Source of the DNA: Corynebacterium glyciniphilum AJ 3170
GTDB lineage: Bacteria > Actinomycetota > Actinomycetes > Mycobacteriales > Mycobacteriaceae
Assembly: GCF_007673095.1 (NCBI RefSeq)
Contig: NZ_VDYZ01000004.1
Location: 166,279 to 230,278, forward strand
Direction: 5' to 3'
DNA length: 64,000 nt
Below, in pieces: positions 9,418 to 18,156 of this stretch. The translations under genes were made by a program, and so were the position numbers. Within the stretch, counting starts at the first letter, position 1. Each line of letters starts with the position of its first letter. Below the pieces are notes generated by a model. It made no database searches and was not told the origin of the DNA. It saw nothing but the letters and a program-made list of their open reading frames with translations.

Positions 9418-9807
9418 ATGCAATCGCCGCCGCCGGACCTCGACTGGAAGACCTACGGGTCGGCTCTGGCGCATCGCATCCGTCTGCTTCGCGTTGACGC
9501 GGACATGACCCAGGAGGAACTCGGTCAGCGTGCGGGGATGAGTCGGAACCAGGTGCAGAACTTCGAACGCGGTCACGGCACCGGCAAGAACGGGCGTGTC
9601 CTGAATCCGACGATGGAGAAGATCTATCAGTTGGCTTACGCGTTGAATGTGCCGCCGGCCGTGCTACTGCCCGACGTCGGGCGGAAGGTCCAGCCGCGAA
9701 GCCGGTCCGCGGAGGATCCACCGACGTTGGAGGAGATTCAGAACGTCGACATCGTGTGGCCGCATGCCGTGGTCAGGGACAGTGAGCACGAGGACGTCCA
9801 GGCGTGA
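9418..9807 (+). CDS. XRE/Cro-family transcriptional regulator of the defence module
   Basis: 129 residues. The helix-turn-helix covers about residues 20–75, with [23 protein letters not shown] typical of HTH_3 (XRE) proteins. The ATG at 9418 is preferred to an in-frame GTG at 9361 because the latter lies inside the operator cluster. No Shine-Dalgarno sequence precedes 9418, so the transcript is probably leaderless. It is divergent from the helicase and the last gene before valS. The inferred job is repression of its own gene, the helicase and the methyltransferase operon through GCACA/TGTGC palindromes. The C-terminal 50 residues are acidic and match nothing I recognise. Confidence 0.85.
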   Translation: MQSPPPDLDWKTYGSALAHRIRLLRVDADMTQEELGQRAGMSRNQVQNFERGHGTGKNGRVLNPTMEKIYQLAYALNVPPAVLLPDVGRKVQPRSRSAEDPPTLEEIQNVDIVWPHAVVRDSEHEDVQA

Positions 9808-9842
9808 TGAAAGCCGATCTCAACCGTGTCCGACCTCTGCAC

Positions 9843-9848
9843 TAGACT
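9843..9848 (+). promoter_or_regulatory. -10 element of valS
   Basis: TAGACT ends 8 nt before the GTG start of valS. With no ribosome-binding site in between, this predicts a leaderless valS mRNA. No T-box leader is present. Confidence 0.55.
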
Positions 9849-9856
9849 GTGCAACC

Positions 9857-12664
9857 GTGACTGATCAGACCAGCGCCAGCGCAGCCAGCAGCAATTCCGG
9901 GACCGGTAACCGGGCGGACCAGCTCCCGAAGCAGTGGACTCCCGCCGACGTCGAATCCGAGCTCTACCAGGGGTGGGTCGACGCCGGATACTTCCACGCG
10001 GACGCCACCAGTGACCGTCCGCCGTTCTCCATCGTCCTGCCGCCGCCGAACGTCACCGGCCAGCTGCACATGGGGCACGCCCTGGACCACACGCTGATGG
10101 ACGCGATGGCACGGCGTAAGCGCATGCAGGGCCATGAGGTGCTGTGGCTGCCCGGCTCCGATCACGCGGGTATCGCCACCCAGACCAAGGTCGAGGGTCA
10201 GCTCAAGGAAACCGAGGGCAAGGACCGCTTCGACTACGGTCGCGAGGAATTCACCGCCAAGGTGTGGGAGTGGAAGGAACAGTACGGCGGCGTCATCCAG
10301 TCGCAGATGCGAGCCATCGGTGACTCCGTCGACTGGGACCGTGAACGCTTCACCCTGGACGACGGGCTGTCCCGCGCGGTGCAGACCATCTTCAAGGAAC
10401 TCTTCGACCGCGGTCTGATCTACCGCGCCAAGCGCATGGTCAACTGGTCGCCGGTGTTGCGCACGGCGATCTCGGACATCGAGGTCGTCTACTCCGACGA
10501 CGAGGGTGAGCTGGTCACCCTGCGTTACGGTGACGCCTCCGGTCAGGGACCGCACGTGGATGTCGCCACCACCCGTGTCGAGACGATGCTCGGCGATGTC
10601 GCCGTCGCCGTGCACCCGGAGGACGAGCGCTATAGGGACCTGGTCGGCTCGCGTCTGCCGCACCCCTTCATCGAGGGGCACAGCATGGTCGTCATCGCCG
10701 ATGACTACGTCGACCCGGAATTCGGTACCGGTGCAGTGAAGATCACCCCTGCACACGATCCGAATGACTTCGAGATGGGACGCCGCCACGACCTCGACAT
10801 GCCCGAGGTCATCGACGAGACCGGCCACATCGCGAACACCGGGACACGGTTCGATGGCATGGACCGGTTCGAGGCGCGCGAGGAGATCCGCCTGGCCCTG
10901 GAGGAGCAGGGTCGCGTGGTCAAGCGCATCAGCCCGTACGTCCACTCGGTCGGGCACTCGGAGCGTTCCAAGGAAGCCATCGAGCCGCGTCTCTCCGAGC
11001 AGTGGTGGGTCAAGGTCGAGGAGCTGGCGAAGATGGCCGGCGACGCGGTTCGTGAAGGCGACACCGTCATCCACCCCGCGTCCCAGGAGCCCCGGTGGTT
11101 CGACTGGGTCGACGACATGCACGACTGGTGCATCTCCCGCCAGCTGTGGTGGGGTCACCGCATCCCGATCTGGTACGGACCGGACGGCGAGATCGTCTGC
11201 TGCGGCCCTGATGACGACGCCCCGACCGGCGAGGGCTGGCACCGCGAGGAGGACGTGCTTGACACGTGGTTCAGCTCTGCGCTGTGGCCCTTCTCGACGA
11301 TGGGGTGGCCGGAGCACACCGACGAGCTGGCGAAGTTCTACCCGACGTCTGTGCTCGTCACCGGCTACGACATCCTGTTCTTCTGGGTCGCCCGCATGAT
11401 GATGTTCGCGACCTTCGCCGACACCGTCCCCGGTTCCACGCTGGGTGACGGTGAGTCCGGTACCAGCGCAGGCCAGCGCGGGGGACGCCCGCAGGTGCCT
11501 TTCACCGATGTCTTCCTCCACGGCCTGGTTCGCGACGAGCACGGCCGGAAGATGTCGAAGTCCCTGGGCAACGGCATCGACCCGATGGACTGGGTGCGCG
11601 ACTACGGCGCGGACGCCCTGCGGTTCACCCTCGCGCGCGGTGCGAACCCCGGCACCGACCTGCCGATCGGTGAGGATTCCGCGCAGTCGTCCCGCAACTT
11701 CGCCACCAAGCTGTTCAACGCGACCAAGTTCGCGCTGATGAACGGTGCCCGCGTCCTGCCCGCCGCCGAGCAGGACGCATTCCCCGCCCGCGATCAGTTG
11801 ACCGATCCGGACCGCTGGATCCTCGACAAACTCGAGGAACTGCGCGTCCACGTCGACACCCACCTGGACCGCTACGAGTTTGCCGTCGCGAACGAGGCCC
11901 TGTACCGGTTCACCTGGGGTGAGTTCTGCGACTGGTACCTCGAGATCGCCAAGGTGCAGATTCCCCGCGACTGGGACGCCGCCACCGAAGAGGAGCGTAC
12001 CCGTGGCGAGAACACCCGGTTGGTGCTCGGACGTGTCCTCGACACGGTCTTCCGTCTGCTGCATCCCTCAATGCCGTTCGTCACCGAGACGTTGTGGACG
12101 GTGCTCACCGAGGGAGTGGACGGCTACGCTGACAGCCTCGTCGTCACCGACTGGCCGACCGCGGCCAACACCAACGGTGGTGCAGCCACCGACGTCGATG
12201 CGGTGCGTCGTCTCGACGACGTGGAGAAGCTCGTCACGGAGATCCGTCGCTTCCGGGCCGACCAGGGTGTCAAACCCTCGCAGAAGGTTCCGGGCCGCTT
12301 CGACGCTGCCGCCGCCGACCTCGCCGGTCTCGAGGATGCTGTCCGGTCGATCGTGAAACTCACCGCCCCGGAGGCCGATTTCACCCCGACCGCGTCGGTG
12401 GAGCTGCGCCTGTCGAACGCGACGATCACGGTGGAGCTGGACACCTCCGGCACCGTGGACGTCGCCGCCGAGCGCAAGCGTCTGGAGAAGGACCTCGCGG
12501 AGGCCAACAAGGAACTCGAGCGTGCGGACAAGAAGCTCGGCAACGACAACTTCCTGGCCAAGGCGCCGGAGAAGGTCGTCGCCGAGATCAAGGAGCGTCG
12601 CGGCATCGCCGTGGACGAGGTCGCACGCATCACGACACGACTGGCCGACCTGACAGGGAAGTGA
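9857..12664 (+). CDS. valS: Valine–tRNA ligase
   Basis: 935 residues, a class Ia aminoacyl-tRNA synthetase charging tRNA-Val in the cytoplasm. The HIGH-type motif appears as [15 protein letters not shown] near residue 60 and the KMSKS loop as [10 protein letters not shown] in the second half. A CP1 editing domain lies between them, and the C-terminal arm coiled coil ([23 protein letters not shown] region) is the ValRS signature. The GTG at 9857 is chosen because the conserved sequence begins shortly after it and a TAGACT -10 sits just upstream. It is followed after 9 nt by folC, the conserved actinobacterial order. Confidence 0.97.
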   Translation: MTDQTSASAASSNSGTGNRADQLPKQWTPADVESELYQGWVDAGYFHADATSDRPPFSIVLPPPNVTGQLHMGHALDHTLMDAMARRKRMQGHEVLWLPGSDHAGIATQTKVEGQLKETEGKDRFDYGREEFTAKVWEWKEQYGGVIQSQMRAIGDSVDWDRERFTLDDGLSRAVQTIFKELFDRGLIYRAKRMVNWSPVLRTAISDIEVVYSDDEGELVTLRYGDASGQGPHVDVATTRVETMLGDVAVAVHPEDERYRDLVGSRLPHPFIEGHSMVVIADDYVDPEFGTGAVKITPAHDPNDFEMGRRHDLDMPEVIDETGHIANTGTRFDGMDRFEAREEIRLALEEQGRVVKRISPYVHSVGHSERSKEAIEPRLSEQWWVKVEELAKMAGDAVREGDTVIHPASQEPRWFDWVDDMHDWCISRQLWWGHRIPIWYGPDGEIVCCGPDDDAPTGEGWHREEDVLDTWFSSALWPFSTMGWPEHTDELAKFYPTSVLVTGYDILFFWVARMMMFATFADTVPGSTLGDGESGTSAGQRGGRPQVPFTDVFLHGLVRDEHGRKMSKSLGNGIDPMDWVRDYGADALRFTLARGANPGTDLPIGEDSAQSSRNFATKLFNATKFALMNGARVLPAAEQDAFPARDQLTDPDRWILDKLEELRVHVDTHLDRYEFAVANEALYRFTWGEFCDWYLEIAKVQIPRDWDAATEEERTRGENTRLVLGRVLDTVFRLLHPSMPFVTETLWTVLTEGVDGYADSLVVTDWPTAANTNGGAATDVDAVRRLDDVEKLVTEIRRFRADQGVKPSQKVPGRFDAAAADLAGLEDAVRSIVKLTAPEADFTPTASVELRLSNATITVELDTSGTVDVAAERKRLEKDLAEANKELERADKKLGNDNFLAKAPEKVVAEIKERRGIAVDEVARITTRLADLTGK

Positions 12665-12673
12665 TCCCCGACT

Positions 12674-14200
12674 GTGACTGACAAGAACGAGGACTTCGGC
12701 GAAGCGACACTCAACGCCACCGGGCTGGATCTGCCGATCGATCTCACCGAGCCGGCGAACAGTGACGAGGATGCAGCCAAGCTCGCCCGCCCGGTCACCG
12801 CCGAGGACTTGGCGGCGTTGGCGGAGGTCGAAGCCGAACTCAATGAGCGGTGGCCCGAGACCAAGATCGACCCCACGCTGGACCGCATCCGCCGGCTCAT
12901 GGACCTGCTCGGCAACCCGCAGCGGAACTACCAGGCCGTCCACGTCGCCGGAACCAACGGGAAGACGTCGGTCGTCTGCATGGTGGAGGCGCTTCTGCGC
13001 GCATTCCACCGGCGTACCGGGCGCACCACCAGCCCTCACCTGCAGCTGGCCACCGAACGTATCGCGATCGACGGCGTCCCACTGCACCCGGCGGATTACG
13101 TCCGTACCTGGAGGGAGATCGAACCCTTCGTGGACATGGTCGACGCCCAGTCCGAGGCCGCCGGCGGGCCGCGGATGAGCAAGTTCGAGATCCTCGTGGC
13201 CATGGCCTACACCGCATTCGCCGACGCACCCGTCGACGTCGCTGTGGTGGAGGTCGGCATGGGGGGCCGTTGGGACGCCACCAACGTCATCGACGCCGAT
13301 GTCGCTGTGGTCACCCCGGTCGGTCTCGACCACACCGACTACCTCGGCGACACTCTCGCCGAGATCGCCGGCGAGAAGGCCGGGATCATCAAGCAGCGCT
13401 GGGACGCCGACGACCTGCTCACCCCTCCGGACAACGTCGCCGTCATCGCCGAGCAGGAACCCGAGGCACTCGAGGTGCTCCTGCGCCAGTCGGTCGAGGC
13501 TGATGCCTCGGTGGCCCGGGCAGGCAGTGAGTTCACCGTCGTGGAATCCACCGTCGCCGTCGGTGGCCAGACGCTCACCCTGAAAGGCCTCGGCGGGGTC
13601 TACAGCGATATCTTCCTGCCGCTGTCAGGGGAGCACCAGGCGCGGAACGCAGCCACCGCTCTGGCTGCGGTGGAAGCGTTCTTCGGTGCCGGTGCCGGTC
13701 GGATGCTCGACGAAGAGACCGTCCGGCGCGGTTTCGCGCAGGTGAGCTCACCAGGGCGTCTGGAACGTGTCCGGGCGACCCCGAGCGTGTTCATCGACGC
13801 CTCCCACAATCCCCACGGTGCCCGTGCGCTGGCCCAGGCCGTCGACCGGGACTTCTCCTTCCGTCGCCTGGTCGGCGTCGTCGGTGTACTCGGCGACAAG
13901 GACGCCCGTGGCATCCTCGCCGCGCTGGAGCCCGTGCTCGATGAAATCGTGGTCACCCAGAACACCTCGCCCCGTGCCGTCGATGTCGAGGACCTCGCAG
14001 AGTACGCGCGGGACGCCTTCGGTGAGGAACGTGTCCACGTCGCGCCGAATCTCCCCGGTGCCGTCGAACTCGCCGTGGAACTCGCCGAAGACGACGGCGG
14101 TTTCGGTGACAGCCAGGTCTCCGGGGCAGGTGTCCTGGTGACCGGTTCGGTCGTCACCGCCGGTGAGGCGAGGACCCTGTTCGGAAAGGACCCGGCATGA
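12674..14200 (+). CDS. folC: Bifunctional folylpolyglutamate synthase/dihydrofolate synthase
   Basis: 508 residues, a Mur-ligase-family enzyme adding glutamate to dihydropteroate and folates. The P-loop HVAGTNGKTSV lies near residue 97, and further Mur-type motifs are VGMGGRWDATN and SHNPHGARAL. There is an N-terminal extension of about 50 residues before the core, as in other corynebacterial FolC. The start is a GTG 9 nt after valS. The 3' end overlaps the next gene by ATGA, implying translational coupling. Confidence 0.95.
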   Translation: MTDKNEDFGEATLNATGLDLPIDLTEPANSDEDAAKLARPVTAEDLAALAEVEAELNERWPETKIDPTLDRIRRLMDLLGNPQRNYQAVHVAGTNGKTSVVCMVEALLRAFHRRTGRTTSPHLQLATERIAIDGVPLHPADYVRTWREIEPFVDMVDAQSEAAGGPRMSKFEILVAMAYTAFADAPVDVAVVEVGMGGRWDATNVIDADVAVVTPVGLDHTDYLGDTLAEIAGEKAGIIKQRWDADDLLTPPDNVAVIAEQEPEALEVLLRQSVEADASVARAGSEFTVVESTVAVGGQTLTLKGLGGVYSDIFLPLSGEHQARNAATALAAVEAFFGAGAGRMLDEETVRRGFAQVSSPGRLERVRATPSVFIDASHNPHGARALAQAVDRDFSFRRLVGVVGVLGDKDARGILAALEPVLDEIVVTQNTSPRAVDVEDLAEYARDAFGEERVHVAPNLPGAVELAVELAEDDGGFGDSQVSGAGVLVTGSVVTAGEARTLFGKDPA

Positions 14201-14847
14201 CCACGGCAGCAACCGCGGCCCGGGTCGCACCGAAACGCGTCGCCCTCTACCTCGGGTCAGCTCACGGGGACAGCCCCGCCTACCGGGACATGACCGTCGC
14301 CGTCGTCCGGCACCTGGCGGCGAGCGGCCACTCACTGGTCTACGGCGGCGGCTCCGTCGGGCTGATGGGCGTCGCCGCGGACACCGCTCTGGACGAGGGA
14401 ATGGACGTCCACGGCGTGATCACCCGGCACCTGTACGACGGGGAGACCGGCCACACCGGGCTGACCAGCCTGGAGATCGTCGAGACCATGAACGAACGCA
14501 AGAACAGGATGGCCGAGACGGCGGACGCCATGGTCACCCTGCCCGGCGGTATCGGCACACTCGAGGAGTTCTTCGAGGTGTGGACCGCCCAGGTGCTCGG
14601 CATCCACCACAAGCCGGTGGCGTTGATGGATGTCGAGGGGTACTGGACCCCGCTCCTCGGCATGCTCGACCAGATGGTCTCCCGTGGTTTCTTCAACGCC
14701 GAGCACCGTGACGGGCTCATCCACCTCACCGAGGTCTCCAGGCTGAGTGCCGCGTTGGACTCCTGGACCCCGGCTGCGGCAAAGTGGTCGCAGAAGAAGA
14801 TTCATACGACCACCGGTGCGATGACCGGCGAAACGAGGATGCCGTGA
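14197..14847 (+). CDS. LOG-family (TIGR00730) nucleotide phosphoribohydrolase
   Basis: 216 residues with a Rossmann-like fold. The family motif PGGIGTLEEFFE is present, as is YGGGSVGLMG. LOG proteins hydrolyse cytokinin riboside 5'-monophosphates or other nucleoside monophosphates to free base and ribose 5-phosphate; many bacterial members act on AMP-like substrates. The gene starts in an ATGA overlap with folC and ends in a GTGA overlap with the next gene, so it is in the middle of an operon. The physiological substrate cannot be read from the sequence. Confidence 0.9.
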   Translation: MTTAATAARVAPKRVALYLGSAHGDSPAYRDMTVAVVRHLAASGHSLVYGGGSVGLMGVAADTALDEGMDVHGVITRHLYDGETGHTGLTSLEIVETMNERKNRMAETADAMVTLPGGIGTLEEFFEVWTAQVLGIHHKPVALMDVEGYWTPLLGMLDQMVSRGFFNAEHRDGLIHLTEVSRLSAALDSWTPAAAKWSQKKIHTTTGAMTGETRMP

Positions 14848-15275
14848 GCGACAACACCACCCCTCTGGGGCCCGCGCACGAGATGCAGGTCGACCCGTTC
14901 AAGGGGTTGAAGGGCATGATGGCCGGGATCATGCTCATGGAGGCGATCACCGTGCTGCTGGTGCTCGCGGTCGTCGGTGTCGTCGACGACGGGGCGCACG
15001 CCACCGTGTTCAACATGACCTACGTCGCCGTGCTCGGCGTGGCGATGGTGGTGGCGTCGTTCCTCCAGTTTCGTCCGTGGGCGGACAAGATGAACATCGG
15101 TTTGCAGGTCTTCGCGGTACTCGGGGTGTTCGTGCACCCCACGATGCTCTTCGTGGCGATCCTGTTCATCCTCGCGTGGTGGTACACCTACCATCTCCGC
15201 GCGAACGTGAAGAGCCGGATGGACAGAGGCCTGCTGCCCGCGCAGCACTACTACGTCGAGGAAGACCGCGACTGA
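14844..15275 (+). CDS. DUF4233 membrane protein
   Basis: 143 residues starting with the GTG at 14844, which overlaps the LOG gene stop codon. About four membrane segments are visible, for example GIMLMEAITVLLVLAVVGVV, TYVAVLGVAMVVASFLQF and the FAVLGVFVHPTMLFVAILFI region. Small four-helix proteins of this family sit directly downstream of folC throughout Actinobacteria. Function is unknown. Coupling to folC hints at a housekeeping role. Confidence 0.85.
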   Translation: MSDNTTPLGPAHEMQVDPFKGLKGMMAGIMLMEAITVLLVLAVVGVVDDGAHATVFNMTYVAVLGVAMVVASFLQFRPWADKMNIGLQVFAVLGVFVHPTMLFVAILFILAWWYTYHLRANVKSRMDRGLLPAQHYYVEEDRD

Positions 15276-15302
15276 CGGGGTCTGGCCGGCGGACCGTCGC
15301 GG

Positions 15303-15659
15303 TCAGGATTCGCCGGCGTGCTCGAGCACGTACTCATCGGTCTCCGGCGTGGGGGAGGAGACCGGGCCGTCGTACCCGTTGCGCTCGATCCACGCGGCGA
15401 CGAACTGGCAGGACGGGACGACCGTGAGGCCGTGGGACTTCGTGTCCGCCAGTGCTTCGCGCACCAGGATGCTGCCCAGGCCACGTCCGGCGAAGTCGTC
15501 CCCGACGATCGTGTGGTGGAAGATGCGCTCTGACCCGTGGTCGACGAAGTATGCTGCGCCAGCGCGGGTGTCGTCCGCGAGGTAGATCGCATAGGCGTTC
15601 CCTTTCGACGTCAACCGGACGGTGACGGAGTCGCCGTTCCTGTCGGTCAGTTCACCCAT
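15303..15659 (-). CDS. Small GNAT acetyltransferase (Acetyltransf_CG type)
   Basis: 118 residues. The ATG at 15659 is chosen because AGGAG lies 6–7 nt upstream. It matches the minimal GNAT family PF14542: IFHHTIVGDDFAGRGLGSILV contains the acetyl-CoA pyrophosphate loop (R-G-L-G), and a CQFVAAWI segment follows. Substrate is unknown. It is convergent to the folC operon end and divergent from the DUF1275 gene. Confidence 0.87.
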   Translation of the reverse strand: MGELTDRNGDSVTVRLTSKGNAYAIYLADDTRAGAAYFVDHGSERIFHHTIVGDDFAGRGLGSILVREALADTKSHGLTVVPSCQFVAAWIERNGYDGPVSSPTPETDEYVLEHAGES

Positions 15660-15767
15660 GATGTCTCTCCTTCTCCCGTGTGCACGCCGTGGCACCGTAG
15701 TGTGGTCATGTCATTCCAGGGTCAAACCTATCAGGGAAACGTCGACGCTGCGGGTACGATTTCCCCG

Positions 15768-16445
15768 ATGAATACCTACCGCCGCGGGGAACGGGCCCTC
15801 GCCATGTGTCTCGCCGCCGTCGCCGGGTACGCCGACTCCATCGGATTCATGTTCTACGGTGGTGTCTTCCTGTCCTTCATGTCGGGGAACAGCACCCGTA
15901 TGGCGGTGTCCATCGTGGAGGATGACAGTGAACTGATGTGGCTGGCGGGACGCTGCATCGTGTTGTTCATGGTCGGGGTGATGTGCGGTGCGCTGGTCCA
16001 TCGCGTCGTGACCCGCCGGTGGGGGCGGTACCGCGCCAGGGAGGCCGTTCTTGTCGCCGTCTCCCTGCTCTTCCTCGCGTCGTCGCTGTCACTGGCGTCA
16101 GGGGCCGAGGTACTGGCGGTGATGCTGTTGTCCGTCGGGATCGGTGCGATGAACTCGGTCTTCGAACGGGACGGCGAGGTCAGCATCGCGCTGACCTACG
16201 TGACCGGCACACTGGTGAAGGCGGGGCAACGATTCGTGGACTCCTTCTTCGGCGGACGGGTGTCGGCCTGGGTGTATCCGCTGATCATGGCACTGTGTCT
16301 GTCCGCAGGGGCGATCGTCGGCGCCGTGGTCTTCTTCCATCTCGGTCTGCTGGCGGTGTACCCGTTGACGGGGTTCCTGGTGGTCGTGACGGTGACCAAC
16401 CAGGTGGTGCGTGACCGGCGTCGGCGCCGGGGGTTGCCTCTTTAA
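15768..16445 (+). CDS. DUF1275/YoaK-family membrane protein
   Basis: 225 residues, about six hydrophobic segments. The family motif is visible as [11 protein letters not shown] followed by [13 protein letters not shown], and GAMNSVF with [11 protein letters not shown] in the second half. The ATG at 15768 is preferred because TACGAT (15755–15760) ends 7 nt upstream, predicting a leaderless mRNA; an ATG at 15708 is the alternative. Function of the family is not established. Confidence 0.88.
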   Translation: MNTYRRGERALAMCLAAVAGYADSIGFMFYGGVFLSFMSGNSTRMAVSIVEDDSELMWLAGRCIVLFMVGVMCGALVHRVVTRRWGRYRAREAVLVAVSLLFLASSLSLASGAEVLAVMLLSVGIGAMNSVFERDGEVSIALTYVTGTLVKAGQRFVDSFFGGRVSAWVYPLIMALCLSAGAIVGAVVFFHLGLLAVYPLTGFLVVVTVTNQVVRDRRRRRGLPL

Positions 16446-16479
16446 CTTCTGTTCAACCGCGTTCTGTAGGCTGACACGC

Positions 16480-16890
16480 ATGACTGAACGCACTCTCATC
16501 CTCATCAAGCCGGACGGTGTCTCCCGTGGCCTCGTCGGCGAGATCATCGCCCGCATCGAGCGTAAGGGCCTCACCCTCTCCGCCCTGGACCTGCGTGTCG
16601 CTGACCGCGAAACCGCCGAGAAGCACTACGCCGAGCACTCCGACAAGCCGTTCTTCGGTGACCTGGTCGACTTCGTCACCTCTGCACCGATGATCGCCGG
16701 CATCGTCGAGGGTGAGCGCGCGATCGACGCATGGCGTCAGCTCGCAGGCGGCACCGACCCGGTCTCCAAGGCCACCCCGGGTTCGATCCGTGGCGACTTC
16801 GCGACCTCGGTCGGCGAGAATGTCGTCCACGGCTCGGATTCGCCGGAGTCCGCTGAGCGCGAGATCGGCATCTGGTTCCCGAACCTCTGA
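16480..16890 (+). CDS. ndk: Nucleoside diphosphate kinase
   Basis: 136 residues, the normal length. It transfers phosphate from ATP to NDPs through a phosphohistidine. The catalytic histidine is in [16 protein letters not shown] near residue 117, and the N-terminal [10 protein letters not shown] is characteristic. The -10 TAGGCT (16467–16472) ends 7 nt before the ATG, so the mRNA should be leaderless. A strong terminator follows, so it is monocistronic. Confidence 0.97.
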   Translation: MTERTLILIKPDGVSRGLVGEIIARIERKGLTLSALDLRVADRETAEKHYAEHSDKPFFGDLVDFVTSAPMIAGIVEGERAIDAWRQLAGGTDPVSKATPGSIRGDFATSVGENVVHGSDSPESAEREIGIWFPNL

Positions 16891-16902
16891 TCCCCGCACG
16901 AG

Positions 16903-16943
16903 CTCCCCGCCACGACCCCGCGACGGTCGGGGCGGGGAGTTTT
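16903..16943 (+). terminator. Rho-independent terminator of ndk
   Basis: CTCCCCGCC at 16903–16911 pairs with GGCGGGGAG at 16931–16939; an inner CGACC/GGTCG pairing extends the stem. TTTT follows at 16940. Confidence 0.85.
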
Positions 16944-16980
16944 CGTCGTCGTGACCCGGGGGGACGACTCAGACCACGAC

Positions 16981-17766
16981 TCAGGCTGTGGCGCTGACCG
17001 AGCCGTGCACCAACGCGTCGCGTCCTTCCCCGGTCAACGTGATCCACTCGACGACGGTGGTGGCGTCCTTTCTCTCGCGCAGGACGACGGCCAGGTGGCG
17101 TGCGGTCAGTGACCGCAGCGCGGCGTCCACCGAACCGTTCTGTATCAGCGGTGCGGCGAGGTCGGTGAGGACGTCGCGGCGTACCTGACGTCCCCCGGGG
17201 ACAGCCTGCGCGGCATAGAGGGTGGATGCGACGGCGTCGGTGTCGTCGGCCGGGGTCCAGTCAGGTTCGGTGGTGAAGACCTGCGACAGGGGGACGTAGT
17301 CGGCGGGGTGCGCGCCCTCCAGCACGAAGGCACGCCAGAAACAGACCAGAACGATGACGGTGACTGCGGCGGCGTAGACCCACCCCACGGTGGCGGAGTT
17401 GATCAACTGGCCGATCCACATCAGGGCGTAGAGGCCCGGGACAGCGAATGACGCCAGGGTGCGTAGCTTCTTGTTCGGGCTGCGTGGCTCCTCCACGGTG
17501 CCCCCGAGTTCAGAGGCGGTCCGGTCATCGGCGCGCATCGGGGCGTACTCGTTCTTCCGCATCCCCTGTGCCCGTAGCGAGAACCCCAGGTACACCGCGG
17601 CGACCAGCAGCACCGGGGTGGCGATGAAGAGTGTCCACGGGCCGGCCACCGGTGATGAGGACGCTCCCACGAAGCTGGAGACCAGGACGGCCGCCAGGAT
17701 GCGCCCGGGCAACGCCGGGGTGACGGAAGCGTGGATCTGTTGGAGGACACGGAATTCCTGGGTCAT
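16981..17766 (-). CDS. Membrane protein with C-terminal winged-helix-like region
   Basis: 261 residues, not assigned to a named family. Hydrophobic segments lie in the N-terminal half (LFIATPVLLVAAVYLGF, LASFAVPGLYALMWIGQLI, VGWVYAAAVTVIVLVCFW). The last 80 residues, including SLTARHLAVVLRERK and ITLTGEGRDAL, resemble a PadR/MarR-like wing, but no match is certain. The ATG at 17766 has GAGG 8 nt upstream; an in-frame GTG at 17775 is possible. The start region contains a duplicated 12-mer (17764–17789). Confidence 0.75.
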   Translation of the reverse strand: MTQEFRVLQQIHASVTPALPGRILAAVLVSSFVGASSSPVAGPWTLFIATPVLLVAAVYLGFSLRAQGMRKNEYAPMRADDRTASELGGTVEEPRSPNKKLRTLASFAVPGLYALMWIGQLINSATVGWVYAAAVTVIVLVCFWRAFVLEGAHPADYVPLSQVFTTEPDWTPADDTDAVASTLYAAQAVPGGRQVRRDVLTDLAAPLIQNGSVDAALRSLTARHLAVVLRERKDATTVVEWITLTGEGRDALVHGSVSATA

Positions 17767-17789
17767 ATAAGACACCTCATATAAGACAC
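17764..17789. repeat. Tandem 12-bp repeat at gene start
   Basis: CATATAAGACAC occurs at 17764–17775 and again at 17778–17789, a 14-bp period. On the minus strand each copy reads GTGTCTTATATG, so the duplication repeats a potential start-codon context. It could be a two-site operator or a slippage product. Confidence 0.7.
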
Positions 17790-18156
17790 GTTAACCGGCG
17801 GAGGCGGCCGCCAACGCGCACGGGGTGTGGCGGGGACGGCGTCGTCAGGGCGGTGTGCAACAATGAGGGGGGACACGTGCAGCACCCGCCTTCAGGAACC
17901 TGGACATCGTCGATCCGTCGCGGTGTGCTCCGAATGTCCGAAAGTTTTTAAGGCACAACTTGTGCAGACAACATCGAATATATATGCCACGGCGAGAGTA
18001 ACGCCGGGACACGGCGGACATTGTGTGGCTGCGACCTGATCGGATCGATCACAGCGCCCGTTGTCCTTCAGGGAAACTGCCACCGTACCGACGAGGGCGT
18101 CCGTGAGAGGGACGATCACATCCGTATCCTGCCCGTGGCACCGTTGAGGAGACAGT
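17790..18156. other. Upstream region of rne, no gene seen
   Basis: 367 bp without a credible gene. It contains the 13-bp palindrome GCACAACTTGTGC (17953–17965) and an AT run, AATATATATG, at 17977–17986 that may belong to the rne promoter. If so, the rne leader would be about 160 nt, long enough for the autoregulation known for RNase E in other bacteria. I see no tRNA or convincing terminator. Confidence 0.45.

Noticed and set aside
9838..9853. TGCAC-N6-GTGCA palindrome at the valS promoter as a further operator of the defence regulator
   Set aside because: Half-site spacing differs by 2 nt from the two matched operators, and it coincides with a core-gene -10; coincidence is as likely.
9842..12064. 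740-codon minus-strand open frame
   Set aside because: Antisense to valS.
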